Source of the DNA: Bdellovibrio reynosensis
GTDB lineage: Bacteria > Bdellovibrionota > Bdellovibrionia > Bdellovibrionales > Bdellovibrionaceae
Length of the DNA stretch: 64,000 nucleotides
NCBI RefSeq assembly: GCF_022814725.1
Contig: NZ_CP093442.1
Coordinates: forward strand, 310,001-374,000
Reading direction: 5' to 3'
Shown here: piece by piece, positions 24,451 through 34,098 of the stretch
How the letters are laid out: the number at the start of each line of letters is the position of its first letter
How positions within the stretch are numbered: position 1 is the stretch's first letter
Position numbers and translations under genes: made by a program
Notes under the pieces: model-generated
Databases searched by the model: none
Told to the model about the DNA's origin: nothing
The model's input: the letters and a program-made list of their open reading frames with translations, nothing else

Positions 24451-27246
24451 TTAGAATGTTCCGATGGATAAGTGAAAGCGCCAAGGTTCTTCAGTAGGAC
24501 GGGCATCTAACTTCCATGCCCATTCTAAAGATAAAGGTCCTACCGGTGTGCTATAGCGAATCCCAAATCCTGCAGAGTCACGATAGTTATCTCTAAAATG
24601 CAAACCCTTGATTTGCACGGAACCACCATCATAAAACACAGCTCCACCTAAGGCGCCATAAACAGGAAAGCGCAATTCAGACTTTAGCAAATACATACTG
24701 GCATCCGAAGTTAAGAAATAGGTCTTTTCACTTTCAGATAATCCTAAATCTTGACGATTGGGGAAGACCTCTTGGGTCCCAGCTTCATAACCACGAATCG
24801 TCGACTGACCACCCAGGGTAAAGCCTTTTTTATCCCAAGGTACGCCCCCTAAAGGTTTATCACTTAGGTTTTGAATATATCCGCCACGCAGTTGATTCGC
24901 CCACACCACCGGTTGCAACTGCAGGGTTCCTACGGTCGTATAGTGCGTGAAGCTTAAAGTGCTGCGCCAATATTTAATCGCAAAATTATCAGTCTCGGTG
25001 CTTGCTAATACAGGGTCTGAATATTCAGCACTCCAGCGGGTGAAATTTCCTCTGGTAGGATTGAAAGGGCTGTCCCTAAAATCTAAATCCAATGTGGGAC
25101 CTGTGGTTGCGATATCTTGGGTTGTTTCTGGGAACGGATAGCGATCATCAACCCCGAAATCTTTAATTGTTGCTAAGGACCAAATGTCCCATATCCCTAG
25201 AATGTGAGATGTAAAGTCTTTTTCTATAGAGTAGGTGGTAGAGTTTACTTCAGACACCTGGCGAATATCATAATCGGTTACGGTTTTAGAACGAGTGATG
25301 TTCACACGACCGCGAATACGGGTGCCGAAAAGATAAGGCTCAAGATAACCAAAGACGATACGGCTTTCTAAATACTTAATGTCAGCAACGTTATAGTTAC
25401 CTTCTAAACGTAAAGAAACCCCTCGTCCTGTGCCCCAAAGATTACGATAAGAACCACTGGTGTAACCTCTTAAAGTTAGCGTTCTTTCATTCGTCGCACC
25501 CGCACCCAGGGTGAATAGGCCCGGATCGCGTTCAGTCACCTTAACTAAAACGGTGCGATTAGAAACATTGGTTTTTTCTTCTAAGGTGCGAATTTCAACG
25601 GTGCTAAAAAATCCAGAACGTTGCAGACGAGCGATGGATTCATCGACCTTTTTAGGTGTCACCAGTTCACCGTTTTTCAGATCTAGTTCCTGCTGAATAA
25701 CGTAATCTTTGGTGAAGTCATTACCTTCTAAAACAATGCTTGCTACGCGAACTTGGGGGCCTTCAAAAATTTTAAAGTTTAACGAGGCCCGGGTGTTGGT
25801 TTCATCATAGGTCACCAAGTCTTCTTTTTCGTTTAAAAGAAGCATTTCGATATAACCACGCTCGCGATAATATTCTTTAAGGGCTGCGATGGCTTCTTCG
25901 ATCTGTCCCAGTTTTAATGGGCCGGGCTTGATTTCTGTTACTTTTAAAAGCTGGTCATTAGAAAAATCTTTATTTCCCGTAAAGTTCACGGACTCAATTT
26001 CTGTCAGTGGGCCTTCATCCAAGTTTACATACAAGGTCAGCCGATCTTTTGTTTTATTATACTGACTTCGCGTCGACAGAAGCTTGGCTTGCAGATACCC
26101 GTTGTTTTGCAGTTCTAAAATAAGGTTTTTTAAACCGGTATCAAAGTCATCTTTATTGTAAAAGCCTTTATCGATCAGTTTAGAACTGTGTTTTTCGATA
26201 AACTTGGCATAATAGTCTTCATCTTTGCTGAAGCGGCCATTGATTGCGATCTTTTCAATCTTGATTTTCGGTCCTTCATCAATTTCAAATAAAACTCGGC
26301 GTTGGAAGGGGCGAATGTCAGTTTCATCGGCCTTCACTTCCACACGCGCATAGCCTTCCGTCAGATAAAAGCTCTTAATCTTTTGTGCTAGTTCAGTTCC
26401 TATTGAAGGATTTCCTGAGGTGAAGTTTTCTAAATCCAGATGTTTTTCAATCTGACGCTTTTGAAAGTAGCTAAGGCCTTTATATTCAAAAGAGTATTTT
26501 TCTGTGCGCTCAAGTCTGTAACTTAAGGTCACTTGTGATTCATCAGCGGTGAACTGAGTCGTTGGGCCGATAATGTCAGCGCGAACGTGATGGTTTTCTT
26601 TCAGGTAATCCCTGGCAGCTTTTTGAATCTTGCCTAAGGTGTTTTCAGTGAAAGGATCATCGACATACTTTTTTAAGGCTTTCGCCAGTTTTTTATTAAG
26701 TTCGTGATTTGAACTTAATAGGACAATGTTATTTGTTAGCGTGCGCTTATTTTCAGTGATTTTAAGATGAACGCCCACGCGATCATCAGATTCTGGCGGC
26801 ATTTCAATATCAACGACAGCATTTAAGTAGCCAAGATCCCGGTAGGCTTGACGAACTCTTTCGCCACCTTCGACTAAGGCTTCTTGTTCAAAAACGTCCC
26901 CCGATTTCACCCCGAAAATACTTTCGGTTTCATTGCGAGATATTTCTTTATTCCCACTAATACGAACTTCAGCAACTTTGCGGGTCTTTTTATATTCCAG
27001 TCGATAGCGGGGACCGTTATCATCTAAAACTGTCAGCTTTTCAAATTGCTGTTTGATCTGCAAGTAGCGAAGGGCTTCGTCGACTTGCTCTAAGCTTAAT
27101 TTTTCTTTTTCAATATTCGGAAAACGACGTACCAGATCTGTTTGTACGTCTTTAGGTAACGAAGAATAATCCAAAAATTTTTTTGCAAAAGCAGAGCTAG
27201 AAAAAACCAATGCTGAAGTAATTAAAAAGGAGGACCAGCGTTGCAT
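24451..27246 (-). CDS. tamA: Omp85-family outer-membrane assembly protein, TamA-like, six POTRA repeats
   Basis: 931 aa. Signal peptide to about residue 21 (SSAFA), then about six POTRA-like repeats (residues ~85-570), each ending in a D/E-GP-type turn (IDEGP, LDEGP, IFEGP), and a C-terminal 16-strand barrel of the bacterial surface antigen type. The barrel has the Omp85 loop-6 signature in GGQSTIRGYEAG and ends in a beta strand with terminal Phe. It is encoded directly after TamB (TAATG overlap), so it is the likely outer-membrane partner of TamB in the translocation and assembly module. E. coli TamA has three POTRA domains and BamA five; six is unusual. A second BamA elsewhere is expected. 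Confidence 0.9.
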   Translation of the reverse strand: MQRWSSFLITSALVFSSSAFAKKFLDYSSLPKDVQTDLVRRFPNIEKEKLSLEQVDEALRYLQIKQQFEKLTVLDDNGPRYRLEYKKTRKVAEVRISGNKEISRNETESIFGVKSGDVFEQEALVEGGERVRQAYRDLGYLNAVVDIEMPPESDDRVGVHLKITENKRTLTNNIVLLSSNHELNKKLAKALKKYVDDPFTENTLGKIQKAARDYLKENHHVRADIIGPTTQFTADESQVTLSYRLERTEKYSFEYKGLSYFQKRQIEKHLDLENFTSGNPSIGTELAQKIKSFYLTEGYARVEVKADETDIRPFQRRVLFEIDEGPKIKIEKIAINGRFSKDEDYYAKFIEKHSSKLIDKGFYNKDDFDTGLKNLILELQNNGYLQAKLLSTRSQYNKTKDRLTLYVNLDEGPLTEIESVNFTGNKDFSNDQLLKVTEIKPGPLKLGQIEEAIAALKEYYRERGYIEMLLLNEKEDLVTYDETNTRASLNFKIFEGPQVRVASIVLEGNDFTKDYVIQQELDLKNGELVTPKKVDESIARLQRSGFFSTVEIRTLEEKTNVSNRTVLVKVTERDPGLFTLGAGATNERTLTLRGYTSGSYRNLWGTGRGVSLRLEGNYNVADIKYLESRIVFGYLEPYLFGTRIRGRVNITRSKTVTDYDIRQVSEVNSTTYSIEKDFTSHILGIWDIWSLATIKDFGVDDRYPFPETTQDIATTGPTLDLDFRDSPFNPTRGNFTRWSAEYSDPVLASTETDNFAIKYWRSTLSFTHYTTVGTLQLQPVVWANQLRGGYIQNLSDKPLGGVPWDKKGFTLGGQSTIRGYEAGTQEVFPNRQDLGLSESEKTYFLTSDASMYLLKSELRFPVYGALGGAVFYDGGSVQIKGLHFRDNYRDSAGFGIRYSTPVGPLSLEWAWKLDARPTEEPWRFHLSIGTF

Positions 27247-30200
27247 TATTTGAACTCCCTTTTAAACTCTAGATCCAAACCAAAGATGCTTTGCGAAGCA
27301 GGTTGAACGGTTTGTAGGGTCGAATTTTCTTCAATGCCGCGGTTTTCAAAAGAACCTACAGCCGTGATGTTATTATTGATCAGGTATTCTAATTTTAAAT
27401 CATAGGACTGATTATCACCCACCGGACGGCTGCCTGACACTTTGACGCGTTCTGAAAGTCGACGGCTCAAAGTGATTTTAGGAACGGAGATATTGCGGGT
27501 TGAATCGTACTCTGAGGTGACTTGCAGATTTAAACCTAAGGTGCTTTCTAACTGTTTGCTGATTGGTTTTGCTAAAACCGCGCCGCCGATTTCCACACCC
27601 AATTGTTCTGCTTGTTGACGGGACGTTAGGTTTTGTTCTTTGGTGGAAGAGGTCACACCCAAGGCAATCAATGAAATAATATCTTGTTCTGGTAACGGCG
27701 GGATACTGGTTAAACGAATCCCCACGTTCTTTGCAGGCCCTTGGGCAATCAAAGTGATATCGTATTCATCAATGCGTGATTGGGCGGAAATATATAGGTT
27801 TGGATTGATCTCGTTAGGGTCGTTGAATTCAACCACACCGTTTTGCACTTCAAAGATTTTATCTTTAAAGATCAACTTGGACTTTCTATCCATGTTGATA
27901 CGGCCTAAAAGAATCGGATTCGATGGGGGGCCTTTCACTTGAATATTCCCAGTGACAGAACCATCTAACAAAGAATTCTTAACAATGATGTTTCTATCTA
28001 AGATAATTTGCAAATCTAGCACGACAGGTTCAAAGCGGCCTTCACGAATTACTTTTGGCAAATAAACGCTTTGTTTAACCCCCGCAACAGATCCGCCATC
28101 TTCGGTAAATTCTTTTTCAACCAAAGCACTAGCTACATGGTAAGTTCCCGAAAGGGTGAACGGGAACCAGCGGCCTGAAAACAACATATCTGCGTTTCCG
28201 CTGGTTCTGATTTTGTCAGGAACATTGAAGGTCACGTTTTCCATTCTTAAACGGATGGACGTCGGCAGATCTTTAATGCCATTGATTTGCACACCACCAT
28301 CGCCAGTCAACGTACCGCCAGCAATTTGCGCTTTAATACCATTGATAATGATACGACTTTGCGAAAATACGACTTCAGTTGAAAGGCGTTCAATGGGGTG
28401 AGGGAAGCCTTTGATTTTAATAAAGGCATTATTGGCATTGAAGTTTCCAAGAATCGCGGGCTTAGTGATCTTTCCTGAAACTGTGGTGGAAAGATTAATC
28501 GGCCCGCCCAGATCTTCAAGGAAGGGTAAAAAAATCTGCAATAAGCGCATATCGGCTTCTAAATTCACAGCCACGTTTAAGTCATCGGCCGTAAAATTTT
28601 CACCGCGAACCTGCAGGCTATTATGGGGGCCTTCCAAATTAAAATTTCGAATCGTTAAAGCACCATTATTTGCGGTTATTTCAATAGGTGCTTTATTGGC
28701 AAAGCTCATTGTTCCGCGTTTCAGCGAAAGATTTTGTACTGTCACTTTGCCGGAAGATTTAAACAATTCCCCAGACTCTGATCTTAGATCCACATTCGTA
28801 GTCAGTGACGAGTTATATTCATTGGCTAAGTTAATGCCCCCGATAAGGCCCAATAGTGAAGAGAAGTTCCAATCGTTGGTATTAAGTTTAATTAAAAGTG
28901 GGGCGCGACCTTTTTCGAAAGGATATTGAAATTCGGATTGCACTTTGTCGCCGAAAAGACTGACTTGAGTGTTTAAAAACTCGCGATTGATTTTGAAGAT
29001 AAAATTCGAATTAGGGATTTCTTGTTCTTCAAAGTAAGTGTCGGTGATGGCCCCTTTGGCTAAGATTTGGGGTGTTGTTACATTGTCTTTCAGTTCGGCT
29101 GCAAAGTTCAAGTTGCCGCTGATGTTTGAATTGACCTTGGTGATGGTGTCGGATTCTTCCAGTTTCCAGTTCTTTCCATCAGCATAAAGATTCATGACTT
29201 TTTCAGAGCTGATTCCACCTTGCAAGGTCAAAGTCGATAATCCACGGCTTAATTGAACTTTATCAGTGTTCATATTGCCATTTACGGCTGAAACGTTGAA
29301 CTGCAGTTGATCAAAGCTTTCAGGTCCGATAAATACCTTTTTGAAAGCCGATTGCAGTTGATAGTTCATTTTCCAGAAATCCAGGGGGCCACTAACTTTT
29401 GCTTTTGCAGAGCCAAGGCCTTGAACAGAAACAGGCAGTTCATAAATTTTAGAGAAAATCAAAGCGATATCATTTAAGTCTGCCGTAGGTGCAGAGAAGT
29501 CACCTTCCAAGGTCTTACTGTTAAATCGGACGGTGAGGTCACCAAGGTACTGGGTTTTATTAACAGCTCCCGCGACATCTTCAAAAGCTAGGTTGCCATC
29601 TCGATAATGCAGGGTTGAAATCAAGTTTCCTAAATAGAAACCTTCAAATGTAAAATCCCTGGCGTTCATCTTCATATCAAAAATCGCCGCTTGGGAATCC
29701 CCTGATGTTGAACCATCAATACTCGCTGAGCCTTCAATTTTAAGATTTGAAAGATTTTTGATATCTTTCATATCTAGTTTATCGGTTTTGAAGTTGATTT
29801 TAAAACCTTGAGCGAAATCGATGGTTCCGTCGCTAGTTCCGGAGCTGTTGCCTACGTTCACTTTAGCGGCATAGGCAATACTTTGCGGAGTCACTTTAAA
29901 TTGACCCTTAGCACCCATACTGACAAGTTCAAGAATGTAATTATCTGTCTTAGCCATTCCTGATTTAACCCACAGATTTTCTGCTTGCAGATCTACATTT
30001 GAACAAGTGACTTGGATGCTTGGATAAATTTGGCCTTCACAAGGAACATCGGCTTTTAAATCCATGCCCACGGGGATGCCAGCTAGGTCTAAAGATTCAA
30101 AAAGTTTTTGCAGTTCCCAGTCAAAGTGCAATTTCGTTGTGAATGGAAAATTACCATCCAAAGTGATTTGCGATTTAGTAAGGACCGCTTCACCAGCTGG

Positions 30201-31211
30201 ATGGTGGGCTCTTAGTTCAGATAAAGTGACGACGTTATCTTGATAATCACCTTGAATGCGGGCGTCACCCAATTCAAACTTATCAACCACCACGGCACGG
30301 GTCGTGAGGTCTGCTTTGCCGCGCAGATTTTTTAATCCGTCAAAGCGAGTTTCAACGTCCAAATTTACTTGGCCCGCTAAAGTAGGAATTTTCAAGCCAG
30401 GACGGATTTTTTTAATTTCCTGATACACATCCTGCAAATTAACTTTTCCAGAGATATCAAGAACCCCTGATGGTTTGATCGTCACTTGTTTAATACGAGT
30501 CAATTCACCGCGGGCATAAATTTCTGATGAATCTAAACGCAGTCCTAGCTGGATGATGCGTAAAGATTGGCGAGTTAAATACAGGTGCGAATCTAAAGAT
30601 CCTTCAAGGTTGCTTATGCCATCATAGCTGGCTGTCAAAGCCGGAAGGTTGATTTTCGCCGTGATGTTCTTAGCCATGTTATTTAGAAGCAAATCACCAC
30701 TTTGAATTTCCGTGGTGAATTTTAATTTCTTTGAACTGACCTTTAAACTTAAGTTCTGCAAAAACACTCTTTGCAGCGGAAGCTTTGCCAACTGGTCAAA
30801 GATCATATCAATCGGGAGTTCTTTAGGTGGCGTATCGTCTTCTAAAAACGGATCGATATCTAAAACCACTTCCGGGCTTTCAACCACCACCGCAGAAAGT
30901 TTTACTTTACCCACTAATAGTTGAAAAAAATCTAAAAAGACACGCAGTCCTTTGATGTGAACTTTTTGGACCGATCTAGCAAGATCCCCTTTAGCGCTGA
31001 TTTCAATATCTTCAACAATAAGGGAAGGCTTAAATAATTTAAGCTGAAGTTTTTCGGCGCGAATACTGACGGGTAATTCTTGATCGGAATAGCTTTGGAC
31101 TTGTTGTAAAGTCCACGATTCTAGTTTCGGGCCGACAATTTTTGTGCCTAACAAATAAAGAACTAAGAATCCTGCAATCGGCGTGATTAAGATCCAGAAC
31201 GCGCGTTTCAC
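27246..31211 (-). CDS. tamB: TamB/AsmA-like translocation and assembly module protein
   Basis: 1321 aa with one N-terminal membrane anchor (AFWILITPIAGFLVLYLLG), a long series of repeating beta-strand segments, and the C-terminal TamB (DUF490) domain: KGPPSNPILLGRINMDRKSKLIFKDKIFEVQNGVVEF and SIPPLPEQDIISLIALG. Such proteins span the periplasm as a lipid-conducting groove and work with TamA. The GTG at 31211 is chosen because GGAG lies 6 bp upstream and because it overlaps the previous stop as GTGA; the earlier GTG at 31223 is less good. The terminal Phe-rich strand fits TamB pairing with an Omp85 partner. Confidence 0.9.
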   Translation of the reverse strand: MKRAFWILITPIAGFLVLYLLGTKIVGPKLESWTLQQVQSYSDQELPVSIRAEKLQLKLFKPSLIVEDIEISAKGDLARSVQKVHIKGLRVFLDFFQLLVGKVKLSAVVVESPEVVLDIDPFLEDDTPPKELPIDMIFDQLAKLPLQRVFLQNLSLKVSSKKLKFTTEIQSGDLLLNNMAKNITAKINLPALTASYDGISNLEGSLDSHLYLTRQSLRIIQLGLRLDSSEIYARGELTRIKQVTIKPSGVLDISGKVNLQDVYQEIKKIRPGLKIPTLAGQVNLDVETRFDGLKNLRGKADLTTRAVVVDKFELGDARIQGDYQDNVVTLSELRAHHPAGEAVLTKSQITLDGNFPFTTKLHFDWELQKLFESLDLAGIPVGMDLKADVPCEGQIYPSIQVTCSNVDLQAENLWVKSGMAKTDNYILELVSMGAKGQFKVTPQSIAYAAKVNVGNSSGTSDGTIDFAQGFKINFKTDKLDMKDIKNLSNLKIEGSASIDGSTSGDSQAAIFDMKMNARDFTFEGFYLGNLISTLHYRDGNLAFEDVAGAVNKTQYLGDLTVRFNSKTLEGDFSAPTADLNDIALIFSKIYELPVSVQGLGSAKAKVSGPLDFWKMNYQLQSAFKKVFIGPESFDQLQFNVSAVNGNMNTDKVQLSRGLSTLTLQGGISSEKVMNLYADGKNWKLEESDTITKVNSNISGNLNFAAELKDNVTTPQILAKGAITDTYFEEQEIPNSNFIFKINREFLNTQVSLFGDKVQSEFQYPFEKGRAPLLIKLNTNDWNFSSLLGLIGGINLANEYNSSLTTNVDLRSESGELFKSSGKVTVQNLSLKRGTMSFANKAPIEITANNGALTIRNFNLEGPHNSLQVRGENFTADDLNVAVNLEADMRLLQIFLPFLEDLGGPINLSTTVSGKITKPAILGNFNANNAFIKIKGFPHPIERLSTEVVFSQSRIIINGIKAQIAGGTLTGDGGVQINGIKDLPTSIRLRMENVTFNVPDKIRTSGNADMLFSGRWFPFTLSGTYHVASALVEKEFTEDGGSVAGVKQSVYLPKVIREGRFEPVVLDLQIILDRNIIVKNSLLDGSVTGNIQVKGPPSNPILLGRINMDRKSKLIFKDKIFEVQNGVVEFNDPNEINPNLYISAQSRIDEYDITLIAQGPAKNVGIRLTSIPPLPEQDIISLIALGVTSSTKEQNLTSRQQAEQLGVEIGGAVLAKPISKQLESTLGLNLQVTSEYDSTRNISVPKITLSRRLSERVKVSGSRPVGDNQSYDLKLEYLINNNITAVGSFENRGIEENSTLQTVQPASQSIFGLDLEFKREFK

Positions 31212-32254
31212 TGGGATCTCCACACCACGATAAGGGCACTAGCAGCACGATAGTGGGGACGGGACGCCAATAAGCCTTCCATCACCTCTATGGCTGTATG
31301 TTTTTGACCTAAGCCCCATAAGGCTTGGGCGCGCAGGTAAGCTGTTGCAAAAAAAGTTTCTGGTTCTTCTGCTAAGGCAAGTTCAATTTTTGAAAGTTCA
31401 TTTAAAAGTTCAACGAAGCGGCGGCACTTTAACAGGACTTCCAACCGGAACCACAGCAATGCAGAGGTCTCTGGACTGAATTCAAGAATAGCTAAGGCCG
31501 CTTCGTAACTTTCAAACATGAATGCGGCGATGGCAAAATCAAGAGCCATCTGTGGATTTTCTTCTGCATGTTCCCGCAAGCTTACTAGCAAAGCCTCTAA
31601 AGCTTTTTCAACTTCAGGATCTTTAACGTTGTACTCTTCAGTTTTGATGCCGCGATTTTTCGGAGTTCTTTTTTGCAGAATCTCTAAAGCATAGCGCTGC
31701 TTATGCTGTCCCACTTCATGCATGATATCTTTATCGCCGGGATAAAGTTTTTGCAGACGTTGTAACAATTTTTTTTCTTGTTCATAAAGTTGCTGGGTAC
31801 GCAATGTGATCAGCTGATCTAATAGTTGGCGTTTGTTATTTAGATAATCTTTATGAATTTTATATTTCCGATTGCTGCGCCACTCGCCCAATTCTTCTAA
31901 AGATTTTAAGGCGCGGGAACGGGAAGCTTCGGCTTGTGCTTCGCCTTCTTCGATTCCTTCAGTTAAGGCTTTTAAAGTTTTGTTGTCGATCTCTTCGCCG
32001 ATAAGTCCTAAGGACTCTAAAAAATATGGCCAAGGAATCGGGAAGTCTTCATTGTCGATGTGGCGAAGAACGAAACCCACCAATCGCAAATAACTTCGAG
32101 AGTTAATTAGAAACTTGCAAAGGGCGTTGATATTATCTTGGGTAAAACGGTCCGGGGCGGCTTCAAGGTAATCGATGATACGGTCACACACGACATCAAG
32201 GTCAGTGACCTCATTGAGTAAATTTTGGATTTCTAACTCAATATAAGTGGACAA
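31208..32254 (-). CDS. Helical-repeat (TPR-like) protein upstream of tamB
   Basis: 348 aa, soluble, almost wholly alpha-helical, with a charged coiled-coil-like middle (EQEKKLLQRLQKLYPG) and a C-terminal TPR-like half (PQMALDFAIAAFMFESYEAALAILEFSP, AYLRAQALWGLGQKHTAIEVMEGLLASRP). It overlaps tamB by 4 bp, so it is cotranscribed and coupled with tamB-tamA; a helper role in envelope assembly is inference. The only suitable start is TTG 32254. GGAGG lies 7 bp upstream, inside a hairpin that follows efp, which is unusual. Confidence 0.75.
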   Translation of the reverse strand: MSTYIELEIQNLLNEVTDLDVVCDRIIDYLEAAPDRFTQDNINALCKFLINSRSYLRLVGFVLRHIDNEDFPIPWPYFLESLGLIGEEIDNKTLKALTEGIEEGEAQAEASRSRALKSLEELGEWRSNRKYKIHKDYLNNKRQLLDQLITLRTQQLYEQEKKLLQRLQKLYPGDKDIMHEVGQHKQRYALEILQKRTPKNRGIKTEEYNVKDPEVEKALEALLVSLREHAEENPQMALDFAIAAFMFESYEAALAILEFSPETSALLWFRLEVLLKCRRFVELLNELSKIELALAEEPETFFATAYLRAQALWGLGQKHTAIEVMEGLLASRPHYRAASALIVVWRSQ

Positions 32255-32260
32255 AAAAAA

Positions 32261-32325
32261 GCCTCCGCTAACGTCGTCAATTTTATCTTTATTAGTTTGC
32301 GATAAAATTGAGTGGTTGCGGAGAC
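32261..32325 (-). promoter_or_regulatory. Terminator-like hairpin containing the ribosome site of the next gene
   Basis: On the minus strand: CTCCGC, spacer, CAATTTTATC, loop, GATAAAATTG, spacer, GCGGAG and then GCTTTTTTTTG. The two stems (6 and 10 bp, perfect) and the T-run form an efp terminator. The 3' stem carries the GGAGG that serves the TTG start at 32254, and that start follows directly after the T-run. Confidence 0.7.
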
Positions 32326-32342
32326 TTAATATGGAGCGTTAG

Positions 32343-32909
32343 TTATTTTTGAGAAACGCGCTCTACGTAGTCGCCAGTAGATGTGTCAATGCGAAGAACA
32401 TCGCCTTCGTTGATGTGCAATGGAACGCCTACAGACAAACCAGTTTCCATGATTGCGGGCTTAGTAGCACCAGTCACACGGTCGCCTTTTACGCCCGGAT
32501 CTGTTTTAGCAACAGTCAAGTTCACTGCTTTTGGAACGTCAACTGCAACGGCTTTTTCATTGTAGAATAAAACTACAACTTTCAAGTTTTCTACTAGGTA
32601 GTACTTTGATTCGCCAAGGTCGTCTTCAGACATAGCGATTTGTTCGTAGCTTTCAGGAGACATGAAGTTGTAACCAGAATCGTCTTTATAAAGGAAAGTC
32701 ATCTCTTTATTTTCAACGTTTGGTACTTCGAATTTTTCACCAGATTTGAAAGTGGATTCCAAGTTCTGGCCAGTTAGCATGTTTTTAAGCTTCGTGCGAG
32801 TGAATTGGTTTCCCTTACCAGGCTTAACGTGTTGGAAATCCACAACTACATAGGGTTTCCCCTCAAGCATGATTTTAAGACCTTTTTTGAAATCCGACGT
32901 TTCGTACAT
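32343..32909 (-). CDS. efp: Elongation factor P
   Basis: Relieves ribosome stalling at polyproline. 188 aa, the standard length, with KOW-like N-domain and two OB domains. The modified-residue loop reads KPGKGNQF with Lys32 at the tip, so a lysyl-type (EpmA) modification is possible. The C-terminal signature KPAIMETGLSVGVPLHINEGDVLRIDT is intact. AAGGA precedes the ATG. Confidence 0.97.
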   Translation of the reverse strand: MYETSDFKKGLKIMLEGKPYVVVDFQHVKPGKGNQFTRTKLKNMLTGQNLESTFKSGEKFEVPNVENKEMTFLYKDDSGYNFMSPESYEQIAMSEDDLGESKYYLVENLKVVVLFYNEKAVAVDVPKAVNLTVAKTDPGVKGDRVTGATKPAIMETGLSVGVPLHINEGDVLRIDTSTGDYVERVSQK

Positions 32910-32982
32910 TGTATATCCTTTTTGTAGAGAAAGGACATATTTGCTTAATTATCTGATGGAGGTCAACCTTCGGCTCTTAACC

Positions 32983-33795
32983 TTAAGCTCTATACTCTTC
33001 GATTCTGCGAAGCATCATCTCTAATACTTCCAGTTTTCTTTCGCGAACGATTTGATCCCGTGGTTGAAGAGGCTTTAAAGAGGTGACCTCATCGTTATCG
33101 TTGTAGCGAACCTGCAGGGTTTTCATGCGTCTTTGAATCTCTGGATGGTCGCCGAATTCCACGCGGGTGTCTTTTAGAAGGGCATGGGATTTTTCTAGAT
33201 CGTTGCGCACAATAAAGGCATCAATCAAGGAAAGCATTCTTTCCATGGCCTTGCTTGGGCTGACCGGCTGAGGTTTCACCATCATCGGTTCTTCCGTCTT
33301 AGCAGCAGTGCCTTTACGGCGGGGCTCATCAAGCTGAACTTCCGGAAGTTTTGTCATCGAAAAAACTTCGTCGTCGTATTCATCCGCAGTCAAAGATTCC
33401 AGTTTTTGCACGGCTTTTTGCGCGCTTTTTGAATTCGGATTTAAGAATAAAACCATCTTGAAGGCTTTAAGAGCTTCCTTCGGATTTTTATTTGCAAGAT
33501 GAACTTCAGCCGTTAATTGGTGAGCTAAAATATTTTCTGGAGCTAAAGAAGTGGCGCGTTTCAAGGCTTCGCCAGCTTTGCCAAGTTCTGAAAGATCGCG
33601 CATCACTTTTGCGTAAGTCACAAGCCCACCAACGAATTGCGGGTGGCGTTGAACGCCGGCAGTCACGGTTTTTTTAGCCTCAGCAAGCATGCCCATCTCT
33701 CGATAAGCTTCTGCCAAAGGAGCAAAAACCTGAGAGTTCGGATCTTTTTCCAAGATCATTTGATATTTTTCGATGGCACTTGCATCTATTTTCAT
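32983..33795 (-). CDS. TPR protein
   Basis: 270 aa cytosolic protein. The first ~140 residues hold about four tetratricopeptide repeats (NSQVFAPLAEAYREMGMLAEAKKTVTAGVQRHPQ and three similar units). A charged linker and a helical C-terminal domain (KAMERMLSLIDAFIVRNDLEKSHALLKDTR) follow. Probably a protein-interaction scaffold; partner unknown. ATG 33795 chosen over a preceding in-frame TTG. It is 73 bp upstream of efp on the same strand and may be cotranscribed. Confidence 0.85.
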   Translation of the reverse strand: MKIDASAIEKYQMILEKDPNSQVFAPLAEAYREMGMLAEAKKTVTAGVQRHPQFVGGLVTYAKVMRDLSELGKAGEALKRATSLAPENILAHQLTAEVHLANKNPKEALKAFKMVLFLNPNSKSAQKAVQKLESLTADEYDDEVFSMTKLPEVQLDEPRRKGTAAKTEEPMMVKPQPVSPSKAMERMLSLIDAFIVRNDLEKSHALLKDTRVEFGDHPEIQRRMKTLQVRYNDNDEVTSLKPLQPRDQIVRERKLEVLEMMLRRIEEYRA

Positions 33796-33874
33796 CAAAG
33801 CTGTTTTTCCGTTTCTGCGTTAGCCGCGACGTCTATAAGAGAAATTCTAAGTCAGAAGAATTGACAGCGCAAGC

Positions 33875-33999
33875 GCGATTGATGAAAACGGTGCATCTGA
33901 CTGCGTTGTCGGCCTTTGTCCTCGCTCCGACGTGGCGCTGCCACGCCTCCACTGCGGGAAAGACCTCCGCCTTGCAGCTGAACCGTTTTGATCAATCGC
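33875..33999. repeat. Family A structured palindromic element, copy 2 (125 bp)
   Basis: Same length and same core blocks as 4920-5044 (CATCTGACTGCGTTG, TGTCCTCGCTCCGA, CTGCGGGAA, TCCGCCTTGCAGCTGA), but with outer arms GCGATTGATGAAAACGGT paired with their own complement. The central hairpin is CGTGGCGCTGCCACG, with a C-G closing pair where copy 1 has T-A. It lies between the divergent TPR and ruvC genes. Confidence 0.87.
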
Positions 34000-34098
34000 T
34001 TCTTTTTTGGCTATTTTTTTGGTTTTCTGGAATTTGCGTTTTGCCTTTTGTTTTTTCCATTGAGATAATTTTTTTGTTAATTCTTGAGGGGAAATTTA

